Assembly: GCA_905214425.1 (NCBI GenBank)
Contig: CAJMLY010000029.1
Coordinates: 1 to 24,578 of the forward strand
Reading direction: 5' to 3'
Length of the DNA: 24,578 nucleotides
Source of the DNA: an uncultured bacterium
GTDB lineage: Bacteria; Actinomycetota; Coriobacteriia; Coriobacteriales; Coriobacteriaceae
The notes beneath the pieces were generated by a model. It made no database searches, had not been told where the DNA came from, and worked only from the letters and a program-made list of their open reading frames with translations. Below are positions 7,630 through 15,659 of this stretch, one piece after another. Numbering within the stretch: the stretch's first letter is position 1; every line of letters starts with the position of its first letter. Position numbers and translations under genes: made by a program.

Positions 7630-8682
7630 TTACGCGACGGTGTAAACCCAGTTGTGCTTGTCCTCGACAGCACCAGACTGGATGCCGGTCAGAGTCTCGC
7701 GGAGCTTCTTCATCACGGGGCCGATCTCGGTGTAGCCAGCCGGGAAGGTCACGGTCTCGTCGGCGCCATAGACCTTGTTGTCGATCTCGCCAACCGGGGA
7801 GATGACGGCAGCGGTGCCGCACAGGCCGCACTCCACAAAGGTACCGGCCTTGACCTCGGCCCACTCGACGGGACGCTGGTCAACGGTCATGCCCAGGTCC
7901 TGAGCGACCTGAACGAGCGAACGACGGGTGATAGAGGGCAGGATGGAGTCGGTGTGCGACTGCGGAACGACGAGCGTGCCGTCCTCCTTCACGAACAGGA
8001 CGTTGGCGCCGCCGGTCTCCTCGACATAGGTGCGGGACTCGGAGTCGAGATACAGGTTCTCGGCATAGCCCTCGCGATGGGCCTCCATCGTGGGCTTGAG
8101 GGACATGGCGTAGTTCAGGCCGGCCTTGATGTTGCCGGTGCCGTGAGGTGCCGCACGGTCATACTCGGAAACGCGCAGCTTGACGGGCTTAAGGCCACCC
8201 TTAAAGTACGGACCGACCGGGGTCACGAGAATACGGAACGTGTACTCAGGAGCGGGAGCCACGCCGATCACGTCACCGGAGCCGATCATAAACGGACGCA
8301 CGTACAGGGTCGCGCCAGAACCGAAGGGCGGAACCCAGGCGGCGTTGGCAGAGACGACCTGCTTGACGGCCTCAACGAACTTATCCTTGGGGAACGGGGG
8401 CATCTCGAGGCGCTGCGCAGAGTTGTACATGCGCTCGGCGTTCATGTCGGGACGGAAGCAGACGATGCTGCCGTCCTCGGCGGTGTAGGCCTTCAGGCCC
8501 TCAAAGACCTCCTGACAGTAATGGAAGATGCCGCCGCACTCGGAGACATGCAGGGTGTGGTCGGTGGTCAGGCCGCCCTCGTCCCACTCGCCGTCCTTCC
8601 AATGGGCCTCGTAGCTGTAATCGGTCTTCATGTAGCCAAAGCCGAGGCTACCCCAATCGATATCCTTCTTCTCGACAGTCAT
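7630..8682 (-). CDS. ilvE: Branched-chain amino acid aminotransferase
   Basis: The protein has 350 residues from ATG 8682, with AAGGAG six bases upstream; in-frame extension further up lacks a ribosome site. It is a cytosolic PLP enzyme of fold class IV that interconverts leucine, isoleucine and valine with their 2-oxo acids, using glutamate/2-oxoglutarate. The family features are FEGLKAY (about 60-66), RPDMNAERM (78-85), YVRPFMIGSG, the PLP lysine in GTGNIKAGLNYA (Lys186), VEETGGANVLFV and the C-terminal ECGLCGTAAVISPVG. Length matches actinobacterial and type II bacterial BCATs. It stands alone between two hairpin regions, with no other ilv or leu genes nearby. The product call is firm. Confidence 0.96.
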   Translation of the reverse strand: MTVEKKDIDWGSLGFGYMKTDYSYEAHWKDGEWDEGGLTTDHTLHVSECGGIFHYCQEVFEGLKAYTAEDGSIVCFRPDMNAERMYNSAQRLEMPPFPKDKFVEAVKQVVSANAAWVPPFGSGATLYVRPFMIGSGDVIGVAPAPEYTFRILVTPVGPYFKGGLKPVKLRVSEYDRAAPHGTGNIKAGLNYAMSLKPTMEAHREGYAENLYLDSESRTYVEETGGANVLFVKEDGTLVVPQSHTDSILPSITRRSLVQVAQDLGMTVDQRPVEWAEVKAGTFVECGLCGTAAVISPVGEIDNKVYGADETVTFPAGYTEIGPVMKKLRETLTGIQSGAVEDKHNWVYTVA

Positions 8683-8835
8683 ATGTCGCTCCTTACATAC
8701 ACAGTTGCATACTCGCGAACCCGCACGCAAGGACCGAGGCCGACCGCGTCGCAACGTCGCACGCCCGGAGCGTAGAGCCGGACGGGACACGCGAACAGCA
8801 TCAAAGCCGATGGCACGTCGATTCGCATGCACGAG

Positions 8836-8864
8836 ATTGTACTCCGCACGCGCGTCGGATAAAA
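8836..8864 (-). promoter_or_regulatory. Possible ilvE promoter
   Basis: On the minus strand TACAAT (8841-8836) is a good -10, with TTTTAT 17 bases upstream as a weak -35. This would give a leader of about 145 bases before ilvE. The leader is GC-rich and I see no T-box or leader-peptide attenuator in it. Confidence 0.35.
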
Positions 8865-8903
8865 CGCTTTTCTTTAACTAAGTAAAGTATTTTCATTTGA
8901 CCG

Positions 8904-8942
8904 AAACTAAAGAGGCCCGCCACCGTAAGCGGTGACGGACCT
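8904..8942 (-). terminator. Terminator of the DedA gene
   Basis: On the minus strand GAGGTCCGTCACCG and CGGTGGCGGGCCTC pair with two mismatches or wobbles around a CTTA loop, followed by TTTAGTTT. It lies 30 bases past the dedA stop. Confidence 0.8.
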
Positions 8943-8971
8943 CAACTGCACGGTTTGCGCGCTGGCTCGAG

Positions 8972-9619
8972 CTACGCGTTCTTTTTGCCCAGCTTAGCCT
9001 TAACCAGACCGACCACGGTCGGGATGATCGACACGGCAACGATGCCGACGATCAGCAACTCAAAGTGCTCCTGCACAAAGGGGATGCCGCCAAAGAAGTA
9101 GCCCAGCAGTGTAAAGAGCGTCGACCAGGTAATGCCGCCCAGAACGTTAAAGATGACAAAATTGCGCCAGTGCATGCCGCCCATGCCGGCGATAAAGGGC
9201 ACAAAGGTGCGGATAAACGGGAAGAAGCGACCCAGGAAGATGGCCAGGTGACCCCACTTGTCCAAGAAATCCTCGGACTTTTTGATGCGCTCGGGCGTCA
9301 TGGCCTTGACCTTGCCCGAAGCGATGATCTTTTTGCCAAAGAAGTGACCGATCATAAAGTTGCACTGGTCACCCAGGATGGCAGCAGCCCATGCGACGGC
9401 CAGCAGAGCCACGATGTTAAAGCCGCCGTTGTGGGCAAAGAAACCCGAGGCAAACAGTAGCGAATCGCCGGGGAGGAACGGGAAGAACACCACGCCTGTC
9501 TCAATGAAGATAATGAGGAACACGCAGCCGTAGGCCATAAGCGGGCCGGCGGCAATCCAGCTGGCAATCGCGGTGCGCGGGTCTTTGAGCAGCTCGGCGA
9601 TAAAATTGATGAAACCCAT
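8972..9619 (-). CDS. DedA-family (VTT domain) membrane protein
   Basis: The protein has 215 residues from ATG 9619, 10 bases downstream of AGAGG; the longer in-frame start has no ribosome site. It is hydrophobic throughout, with membrane segments at about 20-45, 60-85, 125-145 and 160-200. The DedA signature is present: FLPGDSLLFASG near residue 48, and the amphipathic FLGRFFPFIRTFVPFIAGMGGM with its two conserved arginines. DedA proteins are flippase-like transporters linked to undecaprenyl phosphate or phospholipid recycling and to membrane potential. The exact lipid substrate here is inference. It is transcribed alone, divergent from cysE. Confidence 0.92.
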   Translation of the reverse strand: MGFINFIAELLKDPRTAIASWIAAGPLMAYGCVFLIIFIETGVVFFPFLPGDSLLFASGFFAHNGGFNIVALLAVAWAAAILGDQCNFMIGHFFGKKIIASGKVKAMTPERIKKSEDFLDKWGHLAIFLGRFFPFIRTFVPFIAGMGGMHWRNFVIFNVLGGITWSTLFTLLGYFFGGIPFVQEHFELLIVGIVAVSIIPTVVGLVKAKLGKKNA

Positions 9620-9795
9620 GAAGTAAAACCTCTCAGTTGTGGGCGCGGATACGTCCAAGTTGACCAGTATACGGTTGCTGCGCCCCCTCGTGCGCAACCC
9701 CACAAAAGCATGACTCCATTACCAGCAAGTTTGCATAACTGACACCTGTTGCGCAATGCCGCCAAGATTGTTCTTCCTAATCCCTAGCGAATCGC

Positions 9796-9801
9796 TATAC
9801 T
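9796..9801 (+). promoter_or_regulatory. -10 box of cysE
   Basis: TATACT lies 42 bases upstream of the GTG start. No convincing -35 is seen at normal spacing (CTTCCT at 9773-9778). Confidence 0.45.
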
Positions 9802-9842
9802 TTATTGAATCGCATTGCCATGGCGCTAAGGGAGGGCGGCCG

Positions 9843-10547
9843 GTGAGCTTTATCAATACCATTCGCGAGGACATCAAAACCGTCCAAGCGCAGGACCCCG
9901 CCGCGCAAAACGGTCTGGTCATCTTCCTTTCCTATCCTGGCCTGCACGCCAAGTGGAACCACGTGCCCGAGCACTGGCTCTGGGAGCACGGTCATCGCTC
10001 GCTCGCCCGCGTGCTCTCGCAAATCACCCGCCACATCACCGGCGTCGAGATTCATCCCGCCGCACAGATCGGCAAGCACTTCTTTATCGACCACGCCATG
10101 GGCGTCGTCATCGGCGAGACCACCATTGTGGGTGACAACTGCGTGCTCTACCAGGGCGTTACGCTCGGCGGCACCGGCAACGAGACCGGCAAACGCCACC
10201 CAACGCTCGGCGATAACGTCACCGTGGGCACGGGCGCCAAGGTGCTCGGCAACATCCGCATCGGCAACAACGTCAAAATCGGCGGCAACTCGGTTGTCGT
10301 CAAGGACGTGCCCGACAACTGCACCGTCGTGGGCGTGCCGGGACGCATCATCAAGCGCAACGGCTGCCGTGTGTTCGAGGAGAGTTTCGACGCCAAGCAG
10401 CATCGCGAGTACATGCCCGATGACGCCGCCGAGCAGAGTGCCCTCAACCGCCAAGGCATCACCGAGAACGCCCGCCGCGTCAAGGAACTCGAGCGAGAGG
10501 TGGCCGAGCTCAAGGCCCTCATCGCCAAGCTCGTGGATGAGCGCTAG
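9843..10547 (+). CDS. cysE: Serine O-acetyltransferase
   Basis: The protein has 234 residues from GTG 9843, with GGGAGG eight bases upstream. It makes O-acetylserine from serine and acetyl-CoA, the first step of cysteine synthesis. A short N-terminal helical part (1-65) is followed by hexapeptide repeats of the left-handed beta-helix (about 68-170). The catalytic histidine is in IDHAMGVVIGET (His84); the residue 15 before it, usually Asp, is Glu69 in GVEIHPAA. The acetyl-CoA site TLGGTG...KRHPTLGD and the end of the helix VVGVPGRII are present. It is the short, EpsC-like type lacking the large N-terminal domain of enteric CysE. The last 25 residues form a charged coiled coil (RRVKELEREVAELKALIAKL). 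No cysK is adjacent. Confidence 0.95.
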   Translation: MSFINTIREDIKTVQAQDPAAQNGLVIFLSYPGLHAKWNHVPEHWLWEHGHRSLARVLSQITRHITGVEIHPAAQIGKHFFIDHAMGVVIGETTIVGDNCVLYQGVTLGGTGNETGKRHPTLGDNVTVGTGAKVLGNIRIGNNVKIGGNSVVVKDVPDNCTVVGVPGRIIKRNGCRVFEESFDAKQHREYMPDDAAEQSALNRQGITENARRVKELEREVAELKALIAKLVDER

Positions 10548-10585
10548 GAACGCAAGCGACACAAAACGACATCGGCATCAACGCA

Positions 10586-10629
10586 AAAGGCGCGCCAGGG
10601 AATTCATCCCCGGCGCGCCTTTCTTTTTG
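10586..10629. terminator. Terminator between convergent cysE and the ABC exporter operon
   Basis: AAAGGCGCGCCAGGG (10586-10600) pairs with CCCCGGCGCGCCTTT (10608-10622), with one mismatch and a 7-base loop. On the plus strand TTTCTTTTT follows; on the minus strand the stem is followed by TTTTGC, so it may serve both directions. Confidence 0.88.
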
Positions 10630-10661
10630 ATGTGACATGCGGGACTGTCCCTTTGTCACAT
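10630..10661 (-). repeat. Palindromic GGGAC-core element at the ABC exporter stop codon
   Basis: On the minus strand ATGTGACA (10661-10654) and TGTCACAT (10637-10630) enclose AAGGGACAGTCCCGCA, which itself holds the palindrome GGGACtGTCCC. The arm begins within one base of the end of the exporter's TAA stop. It shares its layout with the elements at 16198, 20320, 22444 and 22499: differing arms around GGGAC(A/G)G. Confidence 0.7.
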
Positions 10662-12667
10662 TATGCGAACTGACTCAGATAGAGGTCGGCATAAGCGCCC
10701 TCGGCTGCGAGCAGCTCCTTATGCGTGCCCTGCTCGATAATGTTGCCGTGGTCCATGACCAAGATCAGGTCGGCGTCCACGATCGTCGACAGGCGATGCG
10801 CGATCACAAAGCTCGTGCGCCCGCGCATAAGCGCGTCCATGGCACGGCCGATGGCAAGCTCGGTACGCGTGTCCACGCTTGAGGTCGCCTCGTCCAGGAT
10901 GAGAATCGCCGGGTTGTTGAGCAGCACGCGTGCGATGGTCAGCAGCTGACGCTGGCCCTGGCTGATGCTTTCGGCATCGTTGGCCACGCGCGTGTCGTAG
11001 CCCTGCGGCATGGTGCGCACAAAGAAGTCAACCTGGGCGGCGCGCGCAGCCGCAACAATCTCCTCGCGCGTTGCCTCGGGGCAGCCGTAGGCGATGTTCT
11101 CGGCAATCGTGCCGTCGAACAGCCAGGCATCCTGCAACACCATGCCAAACTGCTGGCGCAGCTCGCCACGATTCATACGGCTCGTGTCCACGCCGTCGAG
11201 CGTAATGCGGCCGCCGTCGATCTCGTAGAAGCGCATGAGCAGGTTGATGAGCGTCGTCTTGCCTGCGCCCGTGGTTCCCACCACGGCAATTTTCTGGCCC
11301 GGCTCGGCGGTAAACGAAACGTCGTGCATAAGCGGCTTGTCGGGCGAGTAGCCAAAACGCACGTGCTCAAAGGCGACGCGGCCCTCCACGCGACCCGGCA
11401 GCTTGGCGGCCTCGTCCGGCAGCGGATCGGCTTCCATCTCGGGCTCATCGAGCAGGTCGAACACGCGCTCCGCACTCGCCAGCGCGCTCTGCAGCGAGTT
11501 AAAGGTAAACGACAGCTGCGTCATGGGTTCGGACGCCTCGTAGATAAACTGAAAGAACGCCTGGAACACGCCGACGGTCATGTGACCGGCAACCAGCATG
11601 CTGCAGCCCACCAGCGCGATCACGATCTGCGCCAAACGGCCGATAAAGCGCACCGCAGGGCCGACGGCATTGATCATAAAGTCGGCCTTGGTACTCACGC
11701 GCGCTAGCTCCCTCGAGGCCTCATGCACTTCGGCAGAACTCTGACGCTCGCGGTTAAACGCGCGAATCACCAAACGGCCCGAATAGCCTTCCTCAACCGC
11801 GCTCGTGATTTTGGACACCCACTCCTGGCGCTCGCCGGTCACGTCATGTGTGCGACGCGAGACCACTTTGGTCATCAGCAGCGACAGCGCCATAAAGAAC
11901 AAAAAGACGAGCGTGAGCGGCACGCTAAACACGAACATCACGCTCACGGCGCCCACCACGGTGCCGATCGACACCAGCAGCTGCAGCAGTCCGCGCTGCA
12001 TACTCTCGGACATCTTGTCCAAGTCGTTGGTCGCGCGACTGACCACTTCGCCGGGGCGATGCGCGTCAAAGTAGGCGAGCGGCAGACGGTTGAGCTTTTG
12101 CGCGATGCGGTTGCGCAGGCGCAGATTGAGGCGCTCAGCGACGCTCGACATCAAAAAGCTCTGGAGCGCATAGAACGAGGCAGCGGCAGTCCAGATCATA
12201 AAGTAGACGAAGATGGTCTTGCCGCAGTTCTCCCAAGTGATGTTGAAGGTGGTCCCGTTGGCAAACGCCACCTGAATGTGGCCCCACAGCTCATCGATCA
12301 CGCGGGCGCTATATGCCGGCGCAGCGGTGTTAAAGATGGCGTAGAACACAATGCTCGCGAACACGATATAGAAGCGCCAATGGTCGCCGGCAGCCTCGCT
12401 CCACAGGCGGCGCACCGTCGCCCAGGTGTCGCGGGGTTTCTCGTCCTCGTCCTCGTCGTCCACATCGCGCATGCGCTCTGCCTCGGCGCGGGCGCGCTCG
12501 TCCTCGGCGCGTTCGTTTTCCTCGTAGAGCGCTTGGCGGCGAGCCTCGCGCTCGGCTGCAGCCTTGGCGGCCTCGTCCAGCTCGGGTGCTACGGCAGCCG
12601 TTTCCTCAACCAGTCCCGCGGCAACGGCGTCATCAACGCCGCCCTGCTTCTTGAGCTCCTCGGCCAT
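10661..12667 (-). CDS. ABC exporter half-transporter, subunit B (catalytic NBD)
   Basis: The protein has 668 residues from ATG 12667, eight bases after GGAGG; a GTG at 12676 touches that site and is less likely. Residues 1-80 are a highly charged Ala/Glu/Arg-rich extension ending in an acidic DVDDEDEDEK run, absent from typical exporters. The type I exporter membrane domain (six helices, about 95-395) precedes the ATPase domain (about 428-668). The ATPase has Walker A GTTGAGKTT (464-472), signature ISQGQ (568-572), Walker B with catalytic Asp592-Glu593 and switch His624. The canonical Glu/His and off-consensus signature are what the consensus-site partner of a heterodimeric exporter (BmrCD, LmrCD, TM287/288 type) shows. 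It starts one base after the partner gene's stop, so translation is coupled. The substrate is unknown; a drug or lipid-like compound is inferred from the MarR context. Confidence 0.93.
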   Translation of the reverse strand: MAEELKKQGGVDDAVAAGLVEETAAVAPELDEAAKAAAEREARRQALYEENERAEDERARAEAERMRDVDDEDEDEKPRDTWATVRRLWSEAAGDHWRFYIVFASIVFYAIFNTAAPAYSARVIDELWGHIQVAFANGTTFNITWENCGKTIFVYFMIWTAAASFYALQSFLMSSVAERLNLRLRNRIAQKLNRLPLAYFDAHRPGEVVSRATNDLDKMSESMQRGLLQLLVSIGTVVGAVSVMFVFSVPLTLVFLFFMALSLLMTKVVSRRTHDVTGERQEWVSKITSAVEEGYSGRLVIRAFNRERQSSAEVHEASRELARVSTKADFMINAVGPAVRFIGRLAQIVIALVGCSMLVAGHMTVGVFQAFFQFIYEASEPMTQLSFTFNSLQSALASAERVFDLLDEPEMEADPLPDEAAKLPGRVEGRVAFEHVRFGYSPDKPLMHDVSFTAEPGQKIAVVGTTGAGKTTLINLLMRFYEIDGGRITLDGVDTSRMNRGELRQQFGMVLQDAWLFDGTIAENIAYGCPEATREEIVAAARAAQVDFFVRTMPQGYDTRVANDAESISQGQRQLLTIARVLLNNPAILILDEATSSVDTRTELAIGRAMDALMRGRTSFVIAHRLSTIVDADLILVMDHGNIIEQGTHKELLAAEGAYADLYLSQFA

Positions 12668-12668
12668 G

Positions 12669-14405
12669 CTACTCACCTCCCTTCATTTGCGATTCCGCGA
12701 TGGCGCGGTACACCTCGCAGGTTTCCATAAGCTCGCCATGCGTGCCCAAGCCCACAACCTCGCCGTCCTTGAGCACGACAATCTGGTCGGCATGCAAGAT
12801 CGTCGAGATGCGCTGCGCGATGATGAGCACCGCAGCGTCACGCGTCTCATCTTGCAACGCATGGCGCAGGGCCGCATCGGTCTTAAAGTCCAGAGCAGAA
12901 AAACTGTCGTCGAAGATATACAGGTCGGCGCGCTTCATGAGCGCGCGAGCAATGGCCAGGCGCTGGCGCTGGCCGCCCGAAAAGTTCGTACCGCCCTGGG
13001 CAACCGGGGTATCGAGCCCCCGCGGCTGATCGAGCACAAAGGTGCTCTGGGCAACCTCAAGCGCGTGAAGCATGTCCGCCTCGATCGCGTCCTCGTTGCC
13101 AAAGCGCAGATTACTTGCCACGGTGCCCGAGAACAGCCACGCCTTCTGCGGCACATAGGCGATGTGTCCACGGATCTCATCTTGCGAAAGCTCGCGCAGA
13201 TCGACGCCGTCCAGGCGAATGGCGCCCTTGGTGGCATCGTGGAAGCGCAGCAGAAGCTTTGTCACCGTCGACTTACCCGAACCCGTCGAGCCGACGATCG
13301 CAGTCGTCTGACCGCGGCGACAGGCAAAGCTCAGGTCGCACAGGGTGTCCTCGTCGGCATCGTCAAAGCGAAACGACATGTGATCGAACACGGCGACCGC
13401 ATCGGCCCCGTCCTTTGAGTCGGACGCGGCCGCATCAAGCGTACGCTGGCCATCGACGATGCTCGGCTCAATCTCCAGCACTTGCTGTGCACGGCTTAGG
13501 CATGCCGCGGCACGCGGAAGCGTCAGCACCACCATCTGCGCCATCATCACAAAGAACAGGATCAGAAGCGCGTACTCCAGCACCGCCGAGATGCTCGCGA
13601 TCTGCATGGCGTGGGCGCCCACGCGGTTGCCGCCAACCCACAGCACCGCCACCTCGGCGATGTTCATCAAAAAGAAGGTGGAGCTGTCGAGACCCACAAA
13701 CAGGTGGTTAACCTTGATGGCGTTGACTGCGTAATCGCTAAATACCTCGTCCAGGCGCTGCTCCTCGTGGCGCTCCTTATTGAAAGCACGGATGACGCGC
13801 ACGCCCACGATGTTCTCGCGCAGCACCACGTTCATGCGGTCGATAAAGCTCTGAAGGCGCATAAAAATCGGCGCGGCGTTAGCCACCGTAAAGACCGCCG
13901 CCACCAGCACGATCGCAACCACCACGCCCAGAAGCGTGCCCATGGCAGGATCGATAAACCAAGCGAAGATGATTCCCGCCACAGCCAAAAACGGCACCGG
14001 CAGCACCAGCTGAATCGTCTGCAGAATCGCCTGCTGAATCACGTTGATGTCGTTGAGCGAGCGCGTGATCATCGATCCGGTGCCAAAGCGCTCAAAATCG
14101 CTGGCCGCGAGCTCGAGCGATTTGTCGTACACGGCATTGCGGATATCGCAAGCCACGTTGGCGGCCAGGCGCGCCGAAAGATAGCAGCCCAGCACCGTGC
14201 CGCCGCTAGCCATGCTGGTCGCGATAAACATGTATAGGCCGTTGCGTAAAATGTAGTCGACATCGCCCGTGGTAATACCGGTGTTGACCATGTTCGCCAG
14301 CATCGTGGGAACCAACAGCGTACCGACGTTATCCACCAGCAGCACCAGCAGCGTCACTGCGACAAGCCCTCGATATGGCTTTAGAAACCTCATTAACAGT
14401 CGCAC
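12669..14405 (-). CDS. ABC exporter half-transporter, subunit A (degenerate NBD)
   Basis: The protein has 578 residues. The GTG at 14405 is chosen because GAGGGGGAG lies just upstream; an ATG four codons later has none. Six membrane helices of the type I exporter fold fill about 15-300. The ATPase domain (about 335-578) has Walker A GSTGSGKST (372-380), Q-loop VPQKAWLF and signature FSGGQ (475-479). Two catalytic residues are changed: the Walker B glutamate is Asp500 (IFDDSFSALD) and the switch histidine is Gln531 (IIAQRIS). With subunit B's ISQGQ signature these build the degenerate ATP site, while this subunit's normal signature completes the active site. It overlaps the end of the MarR gene by 13 bases and is followed after one base by subunit B. 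Confidence 0.93.
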   Translation of the reverse strand: MRLLMRFLKPYRGLVAVTLLVLLVDNVGTLLVPTMLANMVNTGITTGDVDYILRNGLYMFIATSMASGGTVLGCYLSARLAANVACDIRNAVYDKSLELAASDFERFGTGSMITRSLNDINVIQQAILQTIQLVLPVPFLAVAGIIFAWFIDPAMGTLLGVVVAIVLVAAVFTVANAAPIFMRLQSFIDRMNVVLRENIVGVRVIRAFNKERHEEQRLDEVFSDYAVNAIKVNHLFVGLDSSTFFLMNIAEVAVLWVGGNRVGAHAMQIASISAVLEYALLILFFVMMAQMVVLTLPRAAACLSRAQQVLEIEPSIVDGQRTLDAAASDSKDGADAVAVFDHMSFRFDDADEDTLCDLSFACRRGQTTAIVGSTGSGKSTVTKLLLRFHDATKGAIRLDGVDLRELSQDEIRGHIAYVPQKAWLFSGTVASNLRFGNEDAIEADMLHALEVAQSTFVLDQPRGLDTPVAQGGTNFSGGQRQRLAIARALMKRADLYIFDDSFSALDFKTDAALRHALQDETRDAAVLIIAQRISTILHADQIVVLKDGEVVGLGTHGELMETCEVYRAIAESQMKGGE

Positions 14406-14893
14406 GACTCCCCCTCACCTTGATTCTCGGCCTGGCTCTCGGCAGCGATATGCCGCTTAAAGGCATCGCACTCATCGCCGAGCACCTGAGAGAATTTGCC
14501 GATCAAGCGCATAATCTCGCGCTGCTCACATGGCTCAAGCGCGCCAAAGGCTCGCTGCTCGGCCTTGAGTGCCGGCAGCGCATAACGCTCGGCAAATCGC
14601 CTGCCCTCTTCGGTCAGACTCACAACCTTGTTCTTACGACTGCCTTCGGCAAACTCCAACGTTGCGAAGCCCCGCGCCGTCAAGGTTTTAATTGCCGAGT
14701 TGATGGTCTGTTTGCTGTAGAACCATTCGCTTGTCAGACGGCTTACGGCAATACTGCCGCCCGCCGTGCTGGTATCGACGAGCATCCAGTAAGCGCAGTC
14801 CGAAAGGCCGCAGGCACGCGAGAACTCCGAATAGATATGGTCGAGTCCATTGAGCAACCGGTCGAAGTCGACCAGTGTAACCGCACTATTCAT
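14393..14893 (-). CDS. MarR-family transcriptional regulator
   Basis: The protein has 166 residues from ATG 14893, with GGTGGGA upstream. The winged helix covers about residues 35-110: VSRLTSEWFYSKQTINSAIKTLTARGF is the recognition region, and the wing follows at EGSRKNKVVSLTEEGRRFAE, the usual MarR pattern. MarR proteins are small-molecule-responsive dimeric repressors. It is first in the operon with the two exporter genes, and its last codons overlap the start of subunit A, so it very probably represses its own operon and is released by an exporter substrate. Paired repeats in the promoter (14912-14969) support autoregulation. The C-terminal tail is acidic with two cysteines (ESCDC). Confidence 0.9.
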   Translation of the reverse strand: MNSAVTLVDFDRLLNGLDHIYSEFSRACGLSDCAYWMLVDTSTAGGSIAVSRLTSEWFYSKQTINSAIKTLTARGFATLEFAEGSRKNKVVSLTEEGRRFAERYALPALKAEQRAFGALEPCEQREIMRLIGKFSQVLGDECDAFKRHIAAESQAENQGEGESCDC

Positions 14894-14911
14894 CTATCCC
14901 ACCATTCGATT

Positions 14912-14969
14912 GTCCGATTTTTGACCAATTATGTGTCTCTAGATTAGTCCGAGTTTTGACTATCGTCAA
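14912..14969 (-). promoter_or_regulatory. Promoter and candidate operators of the marR-exporter operon
   Basis: The minus strand has TTGACG (14969-14964), a 17-base spacer and TAATCT (14946-14941), the strongest promoter in the window. TTGAC-4-GTCAA (14956-14969) forms an inverted repeat over the -35. Two direct repeats, TCAAAACTCGGAC (14959-14947) and TCAAAAATCGGAC (14924-14912), lie 35 bases apart on either side of the -10 and the likely transcription start. Binding at either would block the polymerase. Confidence 0.75.
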
Positions 14970-15012
14970 CAGGCTCTCCGCAAATGCGTGCATTTTTATG
15001 GCCTATCGGCAG

Positions 15013-15048
15013 AAAAAGACCGCCGGCGCGGGGGCGGCGCCAGCGGTC
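15013..15048 (-). terminator. Terminator of the small unknown gene
   Basis: On the minus strand GACCGCTGGCGC pairs with GCGCCGGCGGTC with one G-T pair and a 7-base loop, followed by TTTTT. It lies 26 bases after the stop at 15075. Confidence 0.9.
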
Positions 15049-15074
15049 ACGTGAAAATCGGGTTTTATCGCCTG

Positions 15075-15365
15075 TTAAGCGGCGACGGCCTCATAGACCG
15101 TAGCGCCCGAGAAGCTGTCATGCAGGCTCTTGCCGGCAATCCACGGCAGCTCGACGACCTCGCAGACCGTGTTGACCAGCTCGGAGCAGTCAGTAAAGTG
15201 GCCCTTGTCGTTGAGGGCCTCGCAATCCTGAACACGCCAATAGCCATCGGTGTGCGTGATGTAGTACTCGTGATCGTTGATCGACACGAAAGCGCGCGTC
15301 TTGGAACGCAGCAGCTTCAGAAATCCTTCAAAATCGGTCTCGACGACATCTCCAGCCTGGAACAT
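15075..15365 (-). CDS. Small conserved-looking protein of unknown function
   Basis: The protein has 96 residues from ATG 15365, behind an excellent AGGAGG with 7 bases spacing, and ends in a strong terminator, so it is very probably expressed. I do not recognise a family. It opens MFQAGDVVETDFEGFLKLL, is acidic overall, and contains aromatic-rich ITHTDGYWRVQD and the two-cysteine stretch DCSELVNTVCEVVELPW. There is no signal peptide or membrane segment, so it is likely a soluble cytoplasmic protein. It is transcribed alone, divergent from the nitroreductase across 294 bases. Confidence 0.8.
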   Translation of the reverse strand: MFQAGDVVETDFEGFLKLLRSKTRAFVSINDHEYYITHTDGYWRVQDCEALNDKGHFTDCSELVNTVCEVVELPWIAGKSLHDSFSGATVYEAVAA

Positions 15366-15659
15366 GATGTTACCTCCTGGCCCGGCGCCACCACGGCGCA
15401 TTGATAAACGTTGGTACTCCTTCAGTAAAACCTTTATCAGAGGTTATGCGTTCGTCATTTAGGCAAGTGGTAAAAAACCGCAGGGTAGACGGGATAAAAC
15501 GTTTAACCATCCCATTTGTTTGTCACATTCTGAAGGTACTTTTATGCAAACCTACTTTCCCAATTGGAATCTATCCTTTTGGCCGGGCAATTGACCGTCT
15601 ATCGTTTAAGCCCGACGGGTATGAACGGGGCATCTGCAACGCCACCGCAAGGAGACACC
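15366..15659. other. Divergent intergenic region between the unknown gene and the nitroreductase
   Basis: This is AT-rich in its middle part. TTGACC at 15591-15596 could be a -35 for the nitroreductase but no -10 fits at 16-18 bases. A small hairpin (AACCTTT...AGAGGTT) lies near 15430. I see no gene. Confidence 0.4.

Noticed and set aside
7654..8775. 373-codon plus-strand frame opposite ilvE
   Set aside because: It mirrors ilvE codons and has no ribosome site or recognisable domain.
8683..8835. Attenuator or T-box upstream of ilvE
   Set aside because: No run of Leu/Ile/Val codons in a short leader frame, no T-box motif and no terminator hairpin was found in the leader.
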